From the NCBI GenBank assembly GCA_964529415.1, contig CAZGWD010000002.1, forward strand, positions 1 to 64,000: DNA of 64,000 bases, read 5' to 3'. Below, piece by piece: positions 8,565 to 16,748 of this stretch (its first letter is position 1; the number at the start of each line of letters is the position of its first letter). The notes beneath the pieces are model-generated. The model saw only the letters and a list, made by a program, of their open reading frames with translations, was not told the DNA's origin and ran no database searches. The position numbers were made by a program, and so were the translations under genes. This stretch comes from CAYMPH01 sp964529415. GTDB taxonomy: Bacteria > Spirochaetota > UBA4802 > UBA5550.

Positions 8565-10964
8565 TCAATTTAAAATTTTGCCCATAACAGCAGTAAGTTC
8601 TGCTGCATTAAAAGGTTTGTAAAGAACTTCGGTAATACCCAATTTGAATGCCTCATGCCGCGTTTCATTATCGAGCATTCCGGAGGAAAGTATTGATTTG
8701 ATCCCGGGATTGATCCCGCGTAAAATCTTATACATTTCAATGCCCGACATTTGCGGCATGGACAAATCGAGTATAACAGCTGATATCCCGCCGGATTTTT
8801 CTTTATATATTGCTATACCTTCTTCGGGTGACAAGGCGGATAAAACATCATAACCGCTGCGTGAAAGAATTCCTTTTACAACATCTATAATAATTTTTTC
8901 ATCATCAATAACAAGGATTGTTCCTTTACCGTGAATTATTATTTTATCCTTTTTATTGATTTTATTTATTCCATGAGCCGTTTCAAATTCCGGCAGATAA
9001 ACAGAGAATGTTGTAGTCTTACCGGGTGTGGATGAAACACGAATAAAACCATTATGCTGCTTTACAATGCTGTATGAAATTGAAAGACCGAGGCCTGTTC
9101 CCTCTTCATGCTTTTTTGTAGTAAAGAAAGGCTCAAAAATTCTATTGATATCATTCTCAACTATGCCGACGCCTGTATCAGTTATTTGAATGCATATCCA
9201 GCTCGAAAATTCATCAGCATCAGGAATGGTTTTATGAAGATTTTCATCCAATATAATTCTGCTTGAAGTAATAGAAAGCGTACCGCCTGACATTGATTTA
9301 TCCGGCCTCATCATTGTCATTGCATGCGAAGCATTGATGCAGAGATTAAGAAGAACCTGTTCAATCTGAATCTCTTCAGCAAGAACAACAAGCTCTTCTC
9401 CTGAAATATTCAAGTCAATATTAATTGATTTCGGAAAACTGGTATTGCAAATATCCAGCACATGTTTTATTGATCTGTTAATATCAATTGGCGCCAGTTC
9501 AAGTTTTCTTTTTCTCGATATAGTCATCAGCTGTTTGATGATATTGGTTGATCTGGTTGCCGAGTCCATTGCCACATTAAAATATGTATAAATATCATCC
9601 GGATTTTTCAGATTCTCCTCGTCGAGATTGATTTTAATAAGATCCATGCTGCCTATAATGCCGCCAAGCAGATTATTAAATCCATGCGCGAGCCCGCCTA
9701 CAAGCGTTCCCATAGCTTCCATTTTCTGGGCCTGGGCCAATTGAGCCTGGATTAATTCCTTTTCTTTCTGGGCATCAATGCGTTCGGAAATATCCCGCGT
9801 TATTCCAACGATGCCTGATAGTTTCTTATTCTGATCCCTCAGGAAAGAAACCCTGCATTCAACAGGCAGCACGCTGCCGTCTTTTTTATACTGTTCAAGG
9901 TATAAAATAATAGACCTGTCCGGATCAGCAGAGGTGTCTGATTCCATTCCCAGCTGTACTTTTAATGTATCCATAATTAATTTATGTGAAACAGGAGTGC
10001 TCCACCTGTCATACGGCTTCAGCATTGCTTCTTCAACCGTTAAACCGAACATCAATTTCACAGAAGGGCTGAAATATGTAAACTTCAGCGACATATCCAT
10101 GGACCAGATCATGTCTGTAATATTATCAGCGAGAATCCTGTAATGGTTTTCGCTTATATCGAGCTCATTCAATGCTTCCTGAAGTTCGCTGTTTCTCTGC
10201 CTGAGTTCATTTGTTCTGTCAGCAACAATCTCTTCAAGATTGTTTTGATTATTCTGCAGCTCCATCTGATACTTTCTCTTTTCCTCAATTTCCATTTTAA
10301 TAAGTTCATTCGCCCTGTCAGCTTCATCTTTGGCTATGGCTAGGAAATTCCTCTCCTCCAGAAGATTCCGCTGCTCCCTATCCATTCCTTCTTTGTATTT
10401 TTCTCTTTCCGCTTCATAAAAATAAGTAAATAGTATAACTATAAGAAGAGAAGTAATATGCCTCAAAAAAAAAGGAAACGAATAATGGAAAGAATTTAAT
10501 TGATGAAATGGGTTAATAAAAATTAAAAGACAAAAAAACGCAATGCTTAGCGACCACAGAAATCCTTCTTTCTTTCCCATGAGAAAAAAAGCAAAAGGAG
10601 GAAAAACCAGGACATACAATATCGAATATCCCTGAAAAGCTCCTGTGAAAATCCAATAAACAAGGATAATTTCTTTAATAAAAACAGTAAATCTGAAAAG
10701 ATATTCCCCTTTCTTCAGATATCGCAGTATATATATCCCGAAAAGTATCGATGCTGCGATTGAAATATTAATAATGCCGTATTGAGGTAAATTTTTTTTA
10801 ATATGCAGTATTCCGAATAAAGCCAGGGGGAAAAAAATTATTAATAAAAAAACAACATACAGCTTGCGTCTCCCCTTTTCCTCAAGATCAATATCTTCCC
10901 TGTCAACAGTCTTTATAAAGAAAACTTTTATATATTGAATTATTTTTTTCAGATAGTTTTTCAT
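8565..10964 (-). CDS. membrane PAS hybrid histidine kinase with C-terminal receiver
   Basis: A 799-residue sensor kinase. About six membrane helices (residues 30-190) are followed by a coiled coil (about 190-270), a PAS domain (about 275-395), a HisKA dimerisation region, an HATPase_c domain with DTGVGI and GTGLGLS nucleotide motifs, and a receiver domain at the end with the phospho-accepting Asp in ILDLSMPQMSG. The H-box reads LAHGFNNLL, with Gly in place of the acidic residue that normally follows the phospho-His. No response regulator gene is adjacent, so output probably passes to a separate phosphotransfer or HD/PP2C protein. It diverges from the chemotaxis receptor gene, which may share its control region. 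Confidence 0.9.
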   Translation of the reverse strand: MKNYLKKIIQYIKVFFIKTVDREDIDLEEKGRRKLYVVFLLIIFFPLALFGILHIKKNLPQYGIINISIAASILFGIYILRYLKKGEYLFRFTVFIKEIILVYWIFTGAFQGYSILYVLVFPPFAFFLMGKKEGFLWSLSIAFFCLLIFINPFHQLNSFHYSFPFFLRHITSLLIVILFTYFYEAEREKYKEGMDREQRNLLEERNFLAIAKDEADRANELIKMEIEEKRKYQMELQNNQNNLEEIVADRTNELRQRNSELQEALNELDISENHYRILADNITDMIWSMDMSLKFTYFSPSVKLMFGLTVEEAMLKPYDRWSTPVSHKLIMDTLKVQLGMESDTSADPDRSIILYLEQYKKDGSVLPVECRVSFLRDQNKKLSGIVGITRDISERIDAQKEKELIQAQLAQAQKMEAMGTLVGGLAHGFNNLLGGIIGSMDLIKINLDEENLKNPDDIYTYFNVAMDSATRSTNIIKQLMTISRKRKLELAPIDINRSIKHVLDICNTSFPKSINIDLNISGEELVVLAEEIQIEQVLLNLCINASHAMTMMRPDKSMSGGTLSITSSRIILDENLHKTIPDADEFSSWICIQITDTGVGIVENDINRIFEPFFTTKKHEEGTGLGLSISYSIVKQHNGFIRVSSTPGKTTTFSVYLPEFETAHGINKINKKDKIIIHGKGTILVIDDEKIIIDVVKGILSRSGYDVLSALSPEEGIAIYKEKSGGISAVILDLSMPQMSGIEMYKILRGINPGIKSILSSGMLDNETRHEAFKLGITEVLYKPFNAAELTAVMGKILN

Positions 10965-10998
10965 GATAATCTTAATTTAACACACTTTATTTGAGTTA

Positions 10999-11027
10999 TT
11001 TATGCAAATCATTCAAACTTTTGTCAA
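10999..11027 (-). promoter_or_regulatory. candidate promoter for the hybrid kinase
   Basis: On the minus strand a consensus TTGACA (11022-11027) is followed after 17 bases by CATAAA (10999-11004), placing transcription start about 30 nt before the ATG at 10964. The perfect -35 and ideal spacer support it. Confidence 0.6.
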
Positions 11028-11081
11028 GCTTATATAAATCAAATTATCAATTACAAAAGGCAACCCTAAAATAATTATTGC

Positions 11082-11107
11082 TTTACATTTTTTATAAAAA
11101 ATGTAAA
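11082..11107. promoter_or_regulatory. perfect 26-bp palindrome upstream of the chemotaxis receptor
   Basis: The sequence from 11082 to 11107 equals its own reverse complement: TTTACATTTTTT then the reverse complement AAAAAATGTAAA around a central AT. It ends 37 nt before the receptor start and could be an operator or a hairpin. No T-run distinct from the arm follows. Confidence 0.6.
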
Positions 11108-11144
11108 ATATACAGTAATTCTAAATTCCTCATGAGGTATAAGC

Positions 11145-12767
11145 ATGTCCATTGATAAAATACTTAAATCCATTTCCATCGTACTACTTGTATTTGCAAT
11201 TTCCAATGTAGGCCTGATATACCTCAGCTTAAACAAAATGACAGGCGACGGGAGAATAGTAAATTTTGCAGGCATTGTCCGGGGAGCCACACAGAGACTT
11301 ATTAAGCTGGAACTTGCAGAAAAACCTTCAGATGAACTGATAAAAAAACTGGACGGTATAATAAACGGGCTGATCAATGGCGATGAAAAACAGAGCCTAA
11401 CCCGCATCAACGACAAAGAATTCAGCGAAAATATGGCAAAGGTTAAATCAGCATGGGAGGATTTAAAAACATCCATTTACTCTTTCAGGAATGATGATTC
11501 AGAAGACGGATACAGAAAGACAGAGATGATAAAAAAAAGCGAGGAGTATTTTGAACTCACGAATAAGGCTGTTTTCTCTGCAGAAGATTATTCCAAGCTG
11601 AATGTCCGAAACACCATTGCTCTCCAGGTGTTTATTTTTATAATTAATATTGTGCTGATAATTTTTATTTTTTATGTAAACAGATTCAAAATAGCCAATC
11701 CGTTAAATCTTTTAATTGAGAGGACAAAAGAAATTTCATCCGGAGACGGGGACCTGACACGGGCAATTGAAATAAAATCCCAGGACGAGATTGGACAGCT
11801 CGCTCTTCATATAAATAATTTTATTTTAAAAACCAAAGATGTCGTGACAGATGTCAAGGATATATCAAACATGCTTGCATCTTCATCTGACGAGCTGTCT
11901 TCATCTTCAGTTCTTTTTTCAGAAAACGCCCAGAACCAGGCAGCGAGCGAAGAGCAGATTTCTGCAACAGTTGAACAGATGTCCGCGGGCATGGAAAACA
12001 TAGCTACTGGCTCAATCAAACAGTTCGACAGTCTTAATCTTCTATTGAACAAGCTTGATGATCTTTCAGATATGATAGCAAAAATGGGAAGCATCACCAC
12101 CATATCAAAAACCGAAACAGATGAAATTACAAAATACGCGAAATTCGGCGAAGAGTCAATGAACAAGATGAGCTCTTCCATGAAAAAAATCAGCGAAAGC
12201 TCGTCACAGATGACATCAATTGTCGAAATGATCAATGATATTTCTGATCAGATAAACCTTTTATCCCTTAATGCAGCAATTGAATCAGCCAGAGCCGGCG
12301 AAGCAGGAAGAGGCTTTGCTGTTGTTGCAGATGAAATTTCAAAACTTGCAGACCAGACAGCACAGAGCATAAAAGAAATTGATTCTCTGATTAAAGTCAA
12401 CAATAATGAAATTTCTGCAGGTCTTAAAAATATAGATGAATCAATTGGAACTATTAAAACTGTAATTTCAGGAGTAAGCTCCATCAATGAACTAATCGGC
12501 CAGATAACCGAGCTTATGGACAAGGAAGATTCAGCAAACAAGGAAGTAAACAGCGCTGCAGTAATAGTTAAAAATCTATCTGAATCGATTAAAATGGCAT
12601 CTGAAGAACAAAAGACTGCAGCAAGCGAAATTGTTCAATCCGTATCCAACATAAATCAGTTGACACAGGCAAATGCTTCAGGCTCAGAGGAGATGGCAGC
12701 AAACACCGAAGAGATTGCAGGCATGGCTGAAACTCTTAAAACGAAAGTTGATTATTTCAAGGTGTGA
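11145..12767 (+). CDS. methyl-accepting chemotaxis protein
   Basis: A 540-residue transducer. Two membrane helices (about 10-28 and 160-180) bracket a periplasmic sensor of about 130 residues. The sensor begins VNFAGIVRGATQRLIKLEL, resembling the N-terminal ligand region of PilJ/NarX-type sensors. A HAMP domain follows (about 183-235), then a long signalling coiled coil. The hairpin tip, which contacts CheA and CheW, is nearly canonical (QINLLSLNAAIESARAGEAG, about 370-390). The start has a GAGGT ribosome-binding site. No CheB/CheR pentapeptide is seen at the C-terminus. This implies the organism is motile by flagella or another Che-controlled device; no che genes lie in the window. Confidence 0.95.
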   Translation: MSIDKILKSISIVLLVFAISNVGLIYLSLNKMTGDGRIVNFAGIVRGATQRLIKLELAEKPSDELIKKLDGIINGLINGDEKQSLTRINDKEFSENMAKVKSAWEDLKTSIYSFRNDDSEDGYRKTEMIKKSEEYFELTNKAVFSAEDYSKLNVRNTIALQVFIFIINIVLIIFIFYVNRFKIANPLNLLIERTKEISSGDGDLTRAIEIKSQDEIGQLALHINNFILKTKDVVTDVKDISNMLASSSDELSSSSVLFSENAQNQAASEEQISATVEQMSAGMENIATGSIKQFDSLNLLLNKLDDLSDMIAKMGSITTISKTETDEITKYAKFGEESMNKMSSSMKKISESSSQMTSIVEMINDISDQINLLSLNAAIESARAGEAGRGFAVVADEISKLADQTAQSIKEIDSLIKVNNNEISAGLKNIDESIGTIKTVISGVSSINELIGQITELMDKEDSANKEVNSAAVIVKNLSESIKMASEEQKTAASEIVQSVSNINQLTQANASGSEEMAANTEEIAGMAETLKTKVDYFKV

Positions 12768-12783
12768 TATTCCTTATGCCCAT

Positions 12784-12807
12784 GTCATCCCATGAATTCG
12801 GGATGAC
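12784..12807. terminator. inverted repeat between convergent genes
   Basis: GTCATCCC (12784-12791) and GGGATGAC (12800-12807) form a perfect 8-bp stem with an 8-nt loop. The position, between the stops of the receptor and the aminotransferase, suggests a shared terminator. Its GTCAT...ATGAC ends relate it to the repeat at 169-205. Confidence 0.5.
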
Positions 12808-12818
12808 TTCATAATTTC

Positions 12819-13961
12819 TCATTTAGCCTTTAAATACTTTTCTATCCGGTCAAGGCCTTCCTTAATATTTTCGATTGAATTGGCATAAGAAAAACGGAGA
12901 AAACCTTCGCCACCGCTGCCGAAATCAATTCCCGGCGTAACACCCACCTTCACGCTTTCAAGAATTTTAAATGCCTCGGAGTATGAATTCGAACAGAATT
13001 TCCGCGCATCTGCAAAGACATAGAATGCACCTGTAGGCTCTGCATGAATAACAAAACCCATTTTCTTAAGCCTGTTTATCATATATATTCTTCGCTCGTT
13101 GTATATGCTTTTCATTTTTTCAACATCAGCTCCGGCTTGTTTCAGTGCTGCGATCCCGGCTATCTGTACAAAATTATTTGCAGATATCATGAAATTCTGG
13201 TGTATCTTATACATAACAGAACTGAACTTTTCAGGAAAGATCAGGTAGCCGAGCCTCCATCCTGTCATGCAGTATAGTTTTGAAAATCCGTTTATTACAA
13301 ACGCCCTGTCAGTATATTCCAGAATTGATTTCGCCCTGTCACCATAAACAAGTCCGTGATAAATTTCATCTGATATAATATAGGGCACATTTAAATCAGC
13401 AATTTCAGAAAGCTCATCCCCAGTCATAACTATTCCTGTCGGATTTGAGGGTGAATTCACAAGAACTGCTTTTGTTTTTTCAGAAATCTTTTTTCTGATA
13501 TCTGCAATGGAATATTTAAATCCGTTTTCAGGCAGAGTGTCCACGTATACCGGCTTTCCGCCCACCGACTCAATAAAATTCGGATAGCAGGCATAATGCG
13601 GATTCGGGAGAATCACTTCATCGCCTTCATTGAGCATTGCCATCATCATGAGAATCATAGCAGGCGACGTTCCTGAACTTACAAGAATTCTGTCAGGTGA
13701 TACAGTAACAGAATATTCTTTTTTATAATGTTCCGAAATCGCCTCGCGCAGTTCAAGCATTCCCATTGCATTTGTGTATTTTGTATTGCCGGATGAAATA
13801 GCCTGGATAGCCGACTGCTTTATCACATCAGGAGTCTGAAAATCCGGCTCACCCACCTCAAGATGGATGACACTCTCCCCTGCTTTTTCAAGCTCGTTTG
13901 CCCTTGCAAGAATATCCATTACAATGAATGATTTTATATTTTTTGTTTTATCAGAAATCAT
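12819..13961 (-). CDS. PLP-dependent class I/II aminotransferase
   Basis: A 380-residue fold-type I aminotransferase of the aspartate/alanine aminotransferase (AspC/AlaA-like, subgroup I-gamma) group. Visible motifs are SSGTSPA for phosphate binding, NSPSNPTG, the DEIYHGL segment with the PLP-contacting Asp and Tyr, and NGFSKLYCMTGWRLGY with the Schiff-base Lys and substrate-carboxylate Arg. It should transfer an amino group between an amino acid and 2-oxoglutarate or pyruvate in the cytoplasm; the exact amino acid is not clear. It follows a secreted-protein gene by one base, so the two are probably cotranscribed, although a functional link is not obvious. Confidence 0.92.
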   Translation of the reverse strand: MISDKTKNIKSFIVMDILARANELEKAGESVIHLEVGEPDFQTPDVIKQSAIQAISSGNTKYTNAMGMLELREAISEHYKKEYSVTVSPDRILVSSGTSPAMILMMMAMLNEGDEVILPNPHYACYPNFIESVGGKPVYVDTLPENGFKYSIADIRKKISEKTKAVLVNSPSNPTGIVMTGDELSEIADLNVPYIISDEIYHGLVYGDRAKSILEYTDRAFVINGFSKLYCMTGWRLGYLIFPEKFSSVMYKIHQNFMISANNFVQIAGIAALKQAGADVEKMKSIYNERRIYMINRLKKMGFVIHAEPTGAFYVFADARKFCSNSYSEAFKILESVKVGVTPGIDFGSGGEGFLRFSYANSIENIKEGLDRIEKYLKAK

Positions 13962-13962
13962 T

Positions 13963-15108
13963 TTATTTTACTTCAGTGAAGTTTCCTTCTTTATCAAAAA
14001 AAATAGTTTTGCCTCCGGGAACCTCAGTTTTTTTTCCTGATATGAATATTTCAGCACCCCGTTTATCAGGTGTTATAGACTTTATTTTCACCCCGTCATA
14101 CAGAGAAAAACGCGATCCTCCCCTGATAGTAATTTTCTGATTACAATAAGTCAGTGTCCAGGGCTCGTAGCTGTTATGAGTGCCTAAAGAGATGACTTTT
14201 CCTTCTCTGGAAAAACAGAATCCATTTTCAGATTCACAGACTATAGTCTGCTTTTCGATTTCATAATGAGGCGGAATAAGCCAGTCAGCGCATTTGACAG
14301 AACCGTCGTCATTAAAAAATATTGTGGATTTGCTCTGATACTGATACACCATGTCACCGATTTTAAGGTCACTGCTTCCTGTTACCTTTGCAACTGAAAT
14401 ATCGCCTTTTCTGTTAAAAGTTACATCTGAAATCGGAAGTTTTGCCGGGTCAGTAGCTCCAATTGTTATTTCATTTTCTCCAACCATAACAGAAACAGGA
14501 TTTCTTAAATTTCCGCTGCGGATAAAATTTTCAGTTTTATTTACGCTTTCAAACAAATCAATGATGCTGTTTTCCCTGAAAATAAAATCATTATTTTTTA
14601 TTTTAATTTTAAAATCCTCAGCAAGTGTAAATTTCAAAGGAATCAGTTTTGAATCAAAAGATATATCAGCAAAATGCTCTGAAACTCCTGCCTTGCATAC
14701 CGCCTCCCTGCCAAAAAATTTTATTTTCTGATTTTGAGAAAAATTCATTCCTTTTAAAATGTGGGTTATTTTTTTTGTTTTATAATGTTTCCTGTAATAA
14801 AAAAATACCCTTGTATCAGCCCTGGCTATTAGTTTGTTTTCACCTGAAACAACAGCTGCATCCTTTGCAAGAATAGCAGATTCAATATATTTAACCCGTG
14901 TATTAATTTTAATATTACTGCCCTTTTTCAAAGTAAAAACTATTCCCGATGCAGTAACAGTTCTTTCATCATCAAGAACACCTTCCGCTGTATCATTTTT
15001 ATTGCTTATAACTGAAACCGGATAAACAATATCACCGAGAGAAAAATCCTCTGCATATACAGCAGCTGATATATTAAAAATAAGAATTACAAGAATCAAT
15101 ATTTTCAT
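13963..15108 (-). CDS. secreted protein of unknown function, repetitive beta-structure
   Basis: A 381-residue protein with a clear Sec signal peptide (residues 1-19, cleavage near VYA-ED). The mature part is made of loosely repeated segments in which a short hydrophobic strand is followed by a turn of the type F-x-x-D/E-G (examples: FFNDDGSVK, CFSREGKV, FFDKEGNF). This suggests a stacked beta-hairpin or MORN-like layout in the periplasm or at the surface. A start at 15108 is supported by an AGGAG site. I do not recognise a named family. It is followed after one base by the aminotransferase gene. Confidence 0.75.
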   Translation of the reverse strand: MKILILVILIFNISAAVYAEDFSLGDIVYPVSVISNKNDTAEGVLDDERTVTASGIVFTLKKGSNIKINTRVKYIESAILAKDAAVVSGENKLIARADTRVFFYYRKHYKTKKITHILKGMNFSQNQKIKFFGREAVCKAGVSEHFADISFDSKLIPLKFTLAEDFKIKIKNNDFIFRENSIIDLFESVNKTENFIRSGNLRNPVSVMVGENEITIGATDPAKLPISDVTFNRKGDISVAKVTGSSDLKIGDMVYQYQSKSTIFFNDDGSVKCADWLIPPHYEIEKQTIVCESENGFCFSREGKVISLGTHNSYEPWTLTYCNQKITIRGGSRFSLYDGVKIKSITPDKRGAEIFISGKKTEVPGGKTIFFDKEGNFTEVK

Positions 15109-15160
15109 TTTAAATCTCCTGAAACAGCATTACATTGAATGGACTTATTGTATAACTCGC

Positions 15161-15234
15161 GTCATTCCTGCGAATGCAGGAATCTCACAGGTAAAATAGA
15201 TTCCGGCATTTCATTTCACTGCAGCCGGAATGAC
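15161..15234. repeat. two adjacent GTCATTCC-type hairpins
   Basis: The first stem pairs ATTCCTGC (15164-15171) with GCAGGAAT (15176-15183). The second pairs ATTCCGGC (15200-15207) with GCCGGAAT (15224-15231). The unit starts GTCATTCC and ends GGAATGAC, so the outer ends are also inverted. The second hairpin matches the one at 169-205. The unit lies between divergent genes, so it is more likely a dispersed repeat than a terminator. Confidence 0.65.
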
Positions 15235-15301
15235 AGGCTGATTCGCAACAAATCCAATCATTACCTGAAAAAACATCTTAATAAATAATGTTTTCTGTAA
15301 A

Positions 15302-15328
15302 TTGTCAAGAAACTAAAAATCTTGACAA
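15302..15328. promoter_or_regulatory. 9-bp inverted repeat over a consensus -35 box
   Basis: TTGTCAAGA (15302-15310) and TCTTGACAA (15320-15328) are perfect inverted arms with a 9-nt spacer. The right arm contains TTGACA on the plus strand at 15322-15327, about 43 nt before the SH3 gene start, and the left arm gives TTGACA on the minus strand. This could be an operator or two overlapping divergent promoters; a good -10 box at 17 bases is not evident. Confidence 0.45.
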
Positions 15329-15369
15329 AACAGATTATTAAAATATTCCATAATATAGAGGTGATTAAA

Positions 15370-16107
15370 ATGAAAAAATTGATTCTTTTAATATTACTTA
15401 TTATGCAGCCTGTTCTCATATTTGCATTTGACGGAGACAGCTGGGTCGTCACAGGCGACAGGGTTATACTCAGAAGCAAGCCGACTTCTAAATCTGCAGG
15501 CATAATGGAACTCAATGCAGGCAGGATAGTCAGGGTTGTGAATAAAACTAAAGTGCGGGATAAATTTCTTCCAGGCGATAATTTCGGATTTTTCTGGTAT
15601 GAATCTGTTCTGGCAAATGGAAAGAAAGGATGGATTTACGGTAAATTCCTTTTTCAGATGAACGGCGACAGATTTGCAGCAGAAGACAGTAAATCTGTTT
15701 TTTATAATCCATATAAAATCAGCGGTAAATCATATCTGTTCGGGATTGCCGTAGAAGATGCCTATCCTGTTTCAGATGATAAAGGCTTATCCGGTTCTGT
15801 CATACATGCCATTCCTTTTTTTGCGGAAGAAGGCAGCGATAATGCGATCTTCCTAAAATCAGAAAAAATCCACACTTACAGGGATGAGAATTTAAAATTT
15901 CCGTATTTTTTCAAACTTACAGATAGTGATGGTGGAATGCAGCAGGTAATATCAGTTAAAATTGACGAGAAAAATAAAACAGGTTCTGTCCGGCTGGATA
16001 TAGATTTCAACACTCAAAGCGGAGGAGGAAAGTTTTACATTCTTGCAAAATATAACAAGGGTAATCTGATTATTACTGAATATAAAATACTGAAAGAATT
16101 GAAATAG
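15370..16107 (+). CDS. secreted SH3b-domain protein
   Basis: A 245-residue exported protein. The signal peptide covers residues 1-20 (KKLILLILLIMQPVLIFAF). It is followed by one bacterial SH3 (SH3b) domain at about 22-95, with the family pattern of an early VRLRSKPT-like strand (here VILRSKPTSK) and the closing WIYGKFL. Such domains bind cell-wall peptides or other envelope ligands. The remaining 150 residues are a beta-rich domain without a recognised name. The start at 15370 was chosen because AGAGGTG lies seven bases upstream; an upstream in-frame start at 15322 would put charged residues before the signal peptide. Confidence 0.82.
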   Translation: MKKLILLILLIMQPVLIFAFDGDSWVVTGDRVILRSKPTSKSAGIMELNAGRIVRVVNKTKVRDKFLPGDNFGFFWYESVLANGKKGWIYGKFLFQMNGDRFAAEDSKSVFYNPYKISGKSYLFGIAVEDAYPVSDDKGLSGSVIHAIPFFAEEGSDNAIFLKSEKIHTYRDENLKFPYFFKLTDSDGGMQQVISVKIDEKNKTGSVRLDIDFNTQSGGGKFYILAKYNKGNLIITEYKILKELK

Positions 16108-16154
16108 TAAGAGGATTTTGATTCAACAATTTAAAACCGTTATAAATAAATTAC

Positions 16155-16187
16155 AAGAGGCAATATGCAGCCTGTATACTGCCTCTT
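16155..16187 (+). other. hairpin between the SH3 gene and the Fur-family gene
   Basis: AAGAGGCA (16155-16162) pairs with TGCCTCTT (16180-16187) around a 17-nt loop. No T-run follows on the plus strand, so it is not a standard terminator. It sits 30 nt upstream of the Fur-family start and could act as a weak terminator, an operator or an mRNA control element. Confidence 0.45.
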
Positions 16188-16216
16188 TGGAAAAAAATAA
16201 TTTAAGAAACAGCATA

Positions 16217-16648
16217 ATGATAGAGAAGATAATAAGCATTCTTGCGAATCATAAAATAAAACCTACACCCATGAGGATGCTGGTTCTTGAGCAGATGACA
16301 ATTCATGGTGAAGGCGTCAGCCTGAATGAAATGGAACGCATTCTAATTGATTCAGATAGAATAACAATATATAGAACCCTTCAGTCTTTCGTTAAACACG
16401 GCATAGTTCATACAATTGATATGGCAAACAGGGGAACTATTTACGCTTTATGCTCAGACTCCTGCTCACCTGAACAGCACGTGGATTACCATCCGCATTT
16501 TTACTGTGAATCCTGCAAAAAAGTTGATTGCACCGAGGATTTCCCATATGAATTTGTAAAAACAAAATCTGCAGACAAATATAGAATAAATAAAATTGAG
16601 GTTATAATAAAAGGTATCTGCAGTGATTGCCTTGCTAAAAAAAGCTGA
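16217..16648 (+). CDS. Fur-family metal-responsive transcriptional regulator
   Basis: A 143-residue member of the Fur/Zur/PerR family. The N-terminal winged helix (about 1-80) has the recognition segment RITIYRTLQSFVKHGIV. The C-terminal dimerisation domain has His residues 88, 92 and 94 for the regulatory metal and the structural zinc pairs Cys97/Cys100 and Cys135/Cys138. Such proteins repress uptake or stress genes when loaded with Fe, Zn or Mn; which metal cannot be told here. The frame is open further upstream to 16118, but ATG 16217 gives the standard family N-terminus. A palindrome follows the stop. A truncated paralogue is at 41516-41683. Confidence 0.9.
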   Translation: MIEKIISILANHKIKPTPMRMLVLEQMTIHGEGVSLNEMERILIDSDRITIYRTLQSFVKHGIVHTIDMANRGTIYALCSDSCSPEQHVDYHPHFYCESCKKVDCTEDFPYEFVKTKSADKYRINKIEVIIKGICSDCLAKKS

Positions 16649-16650
16649 TT

Positions 16651-16665
16651 TGCAATTCCATTGCA
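16651..16665. promoter_or_regulatory. palindrome TGCAATTCCATTGCA after the Fur-family gene
   Basis: Arms of 6 bp (TGCAAT/ATTGCA) flank TCC, starting 2 nt after the stop. The same 15-mer follows the fur remnant at 41499-41513. It overlaps a possible -35 (TTGCAT 16661-16666) with TATATA 18 bases downstream, so it may be an operator for the methyltransferase gene at 16749. Confidence 0.5.
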
Positions 16666-16748
16666 TTTCATTTTCGGTTATAATTATATAAATGGTAATC
16701 AACTGTTATTCAGATTATCATAAAAAATTCTAACCAAGGAGTGCCTAC

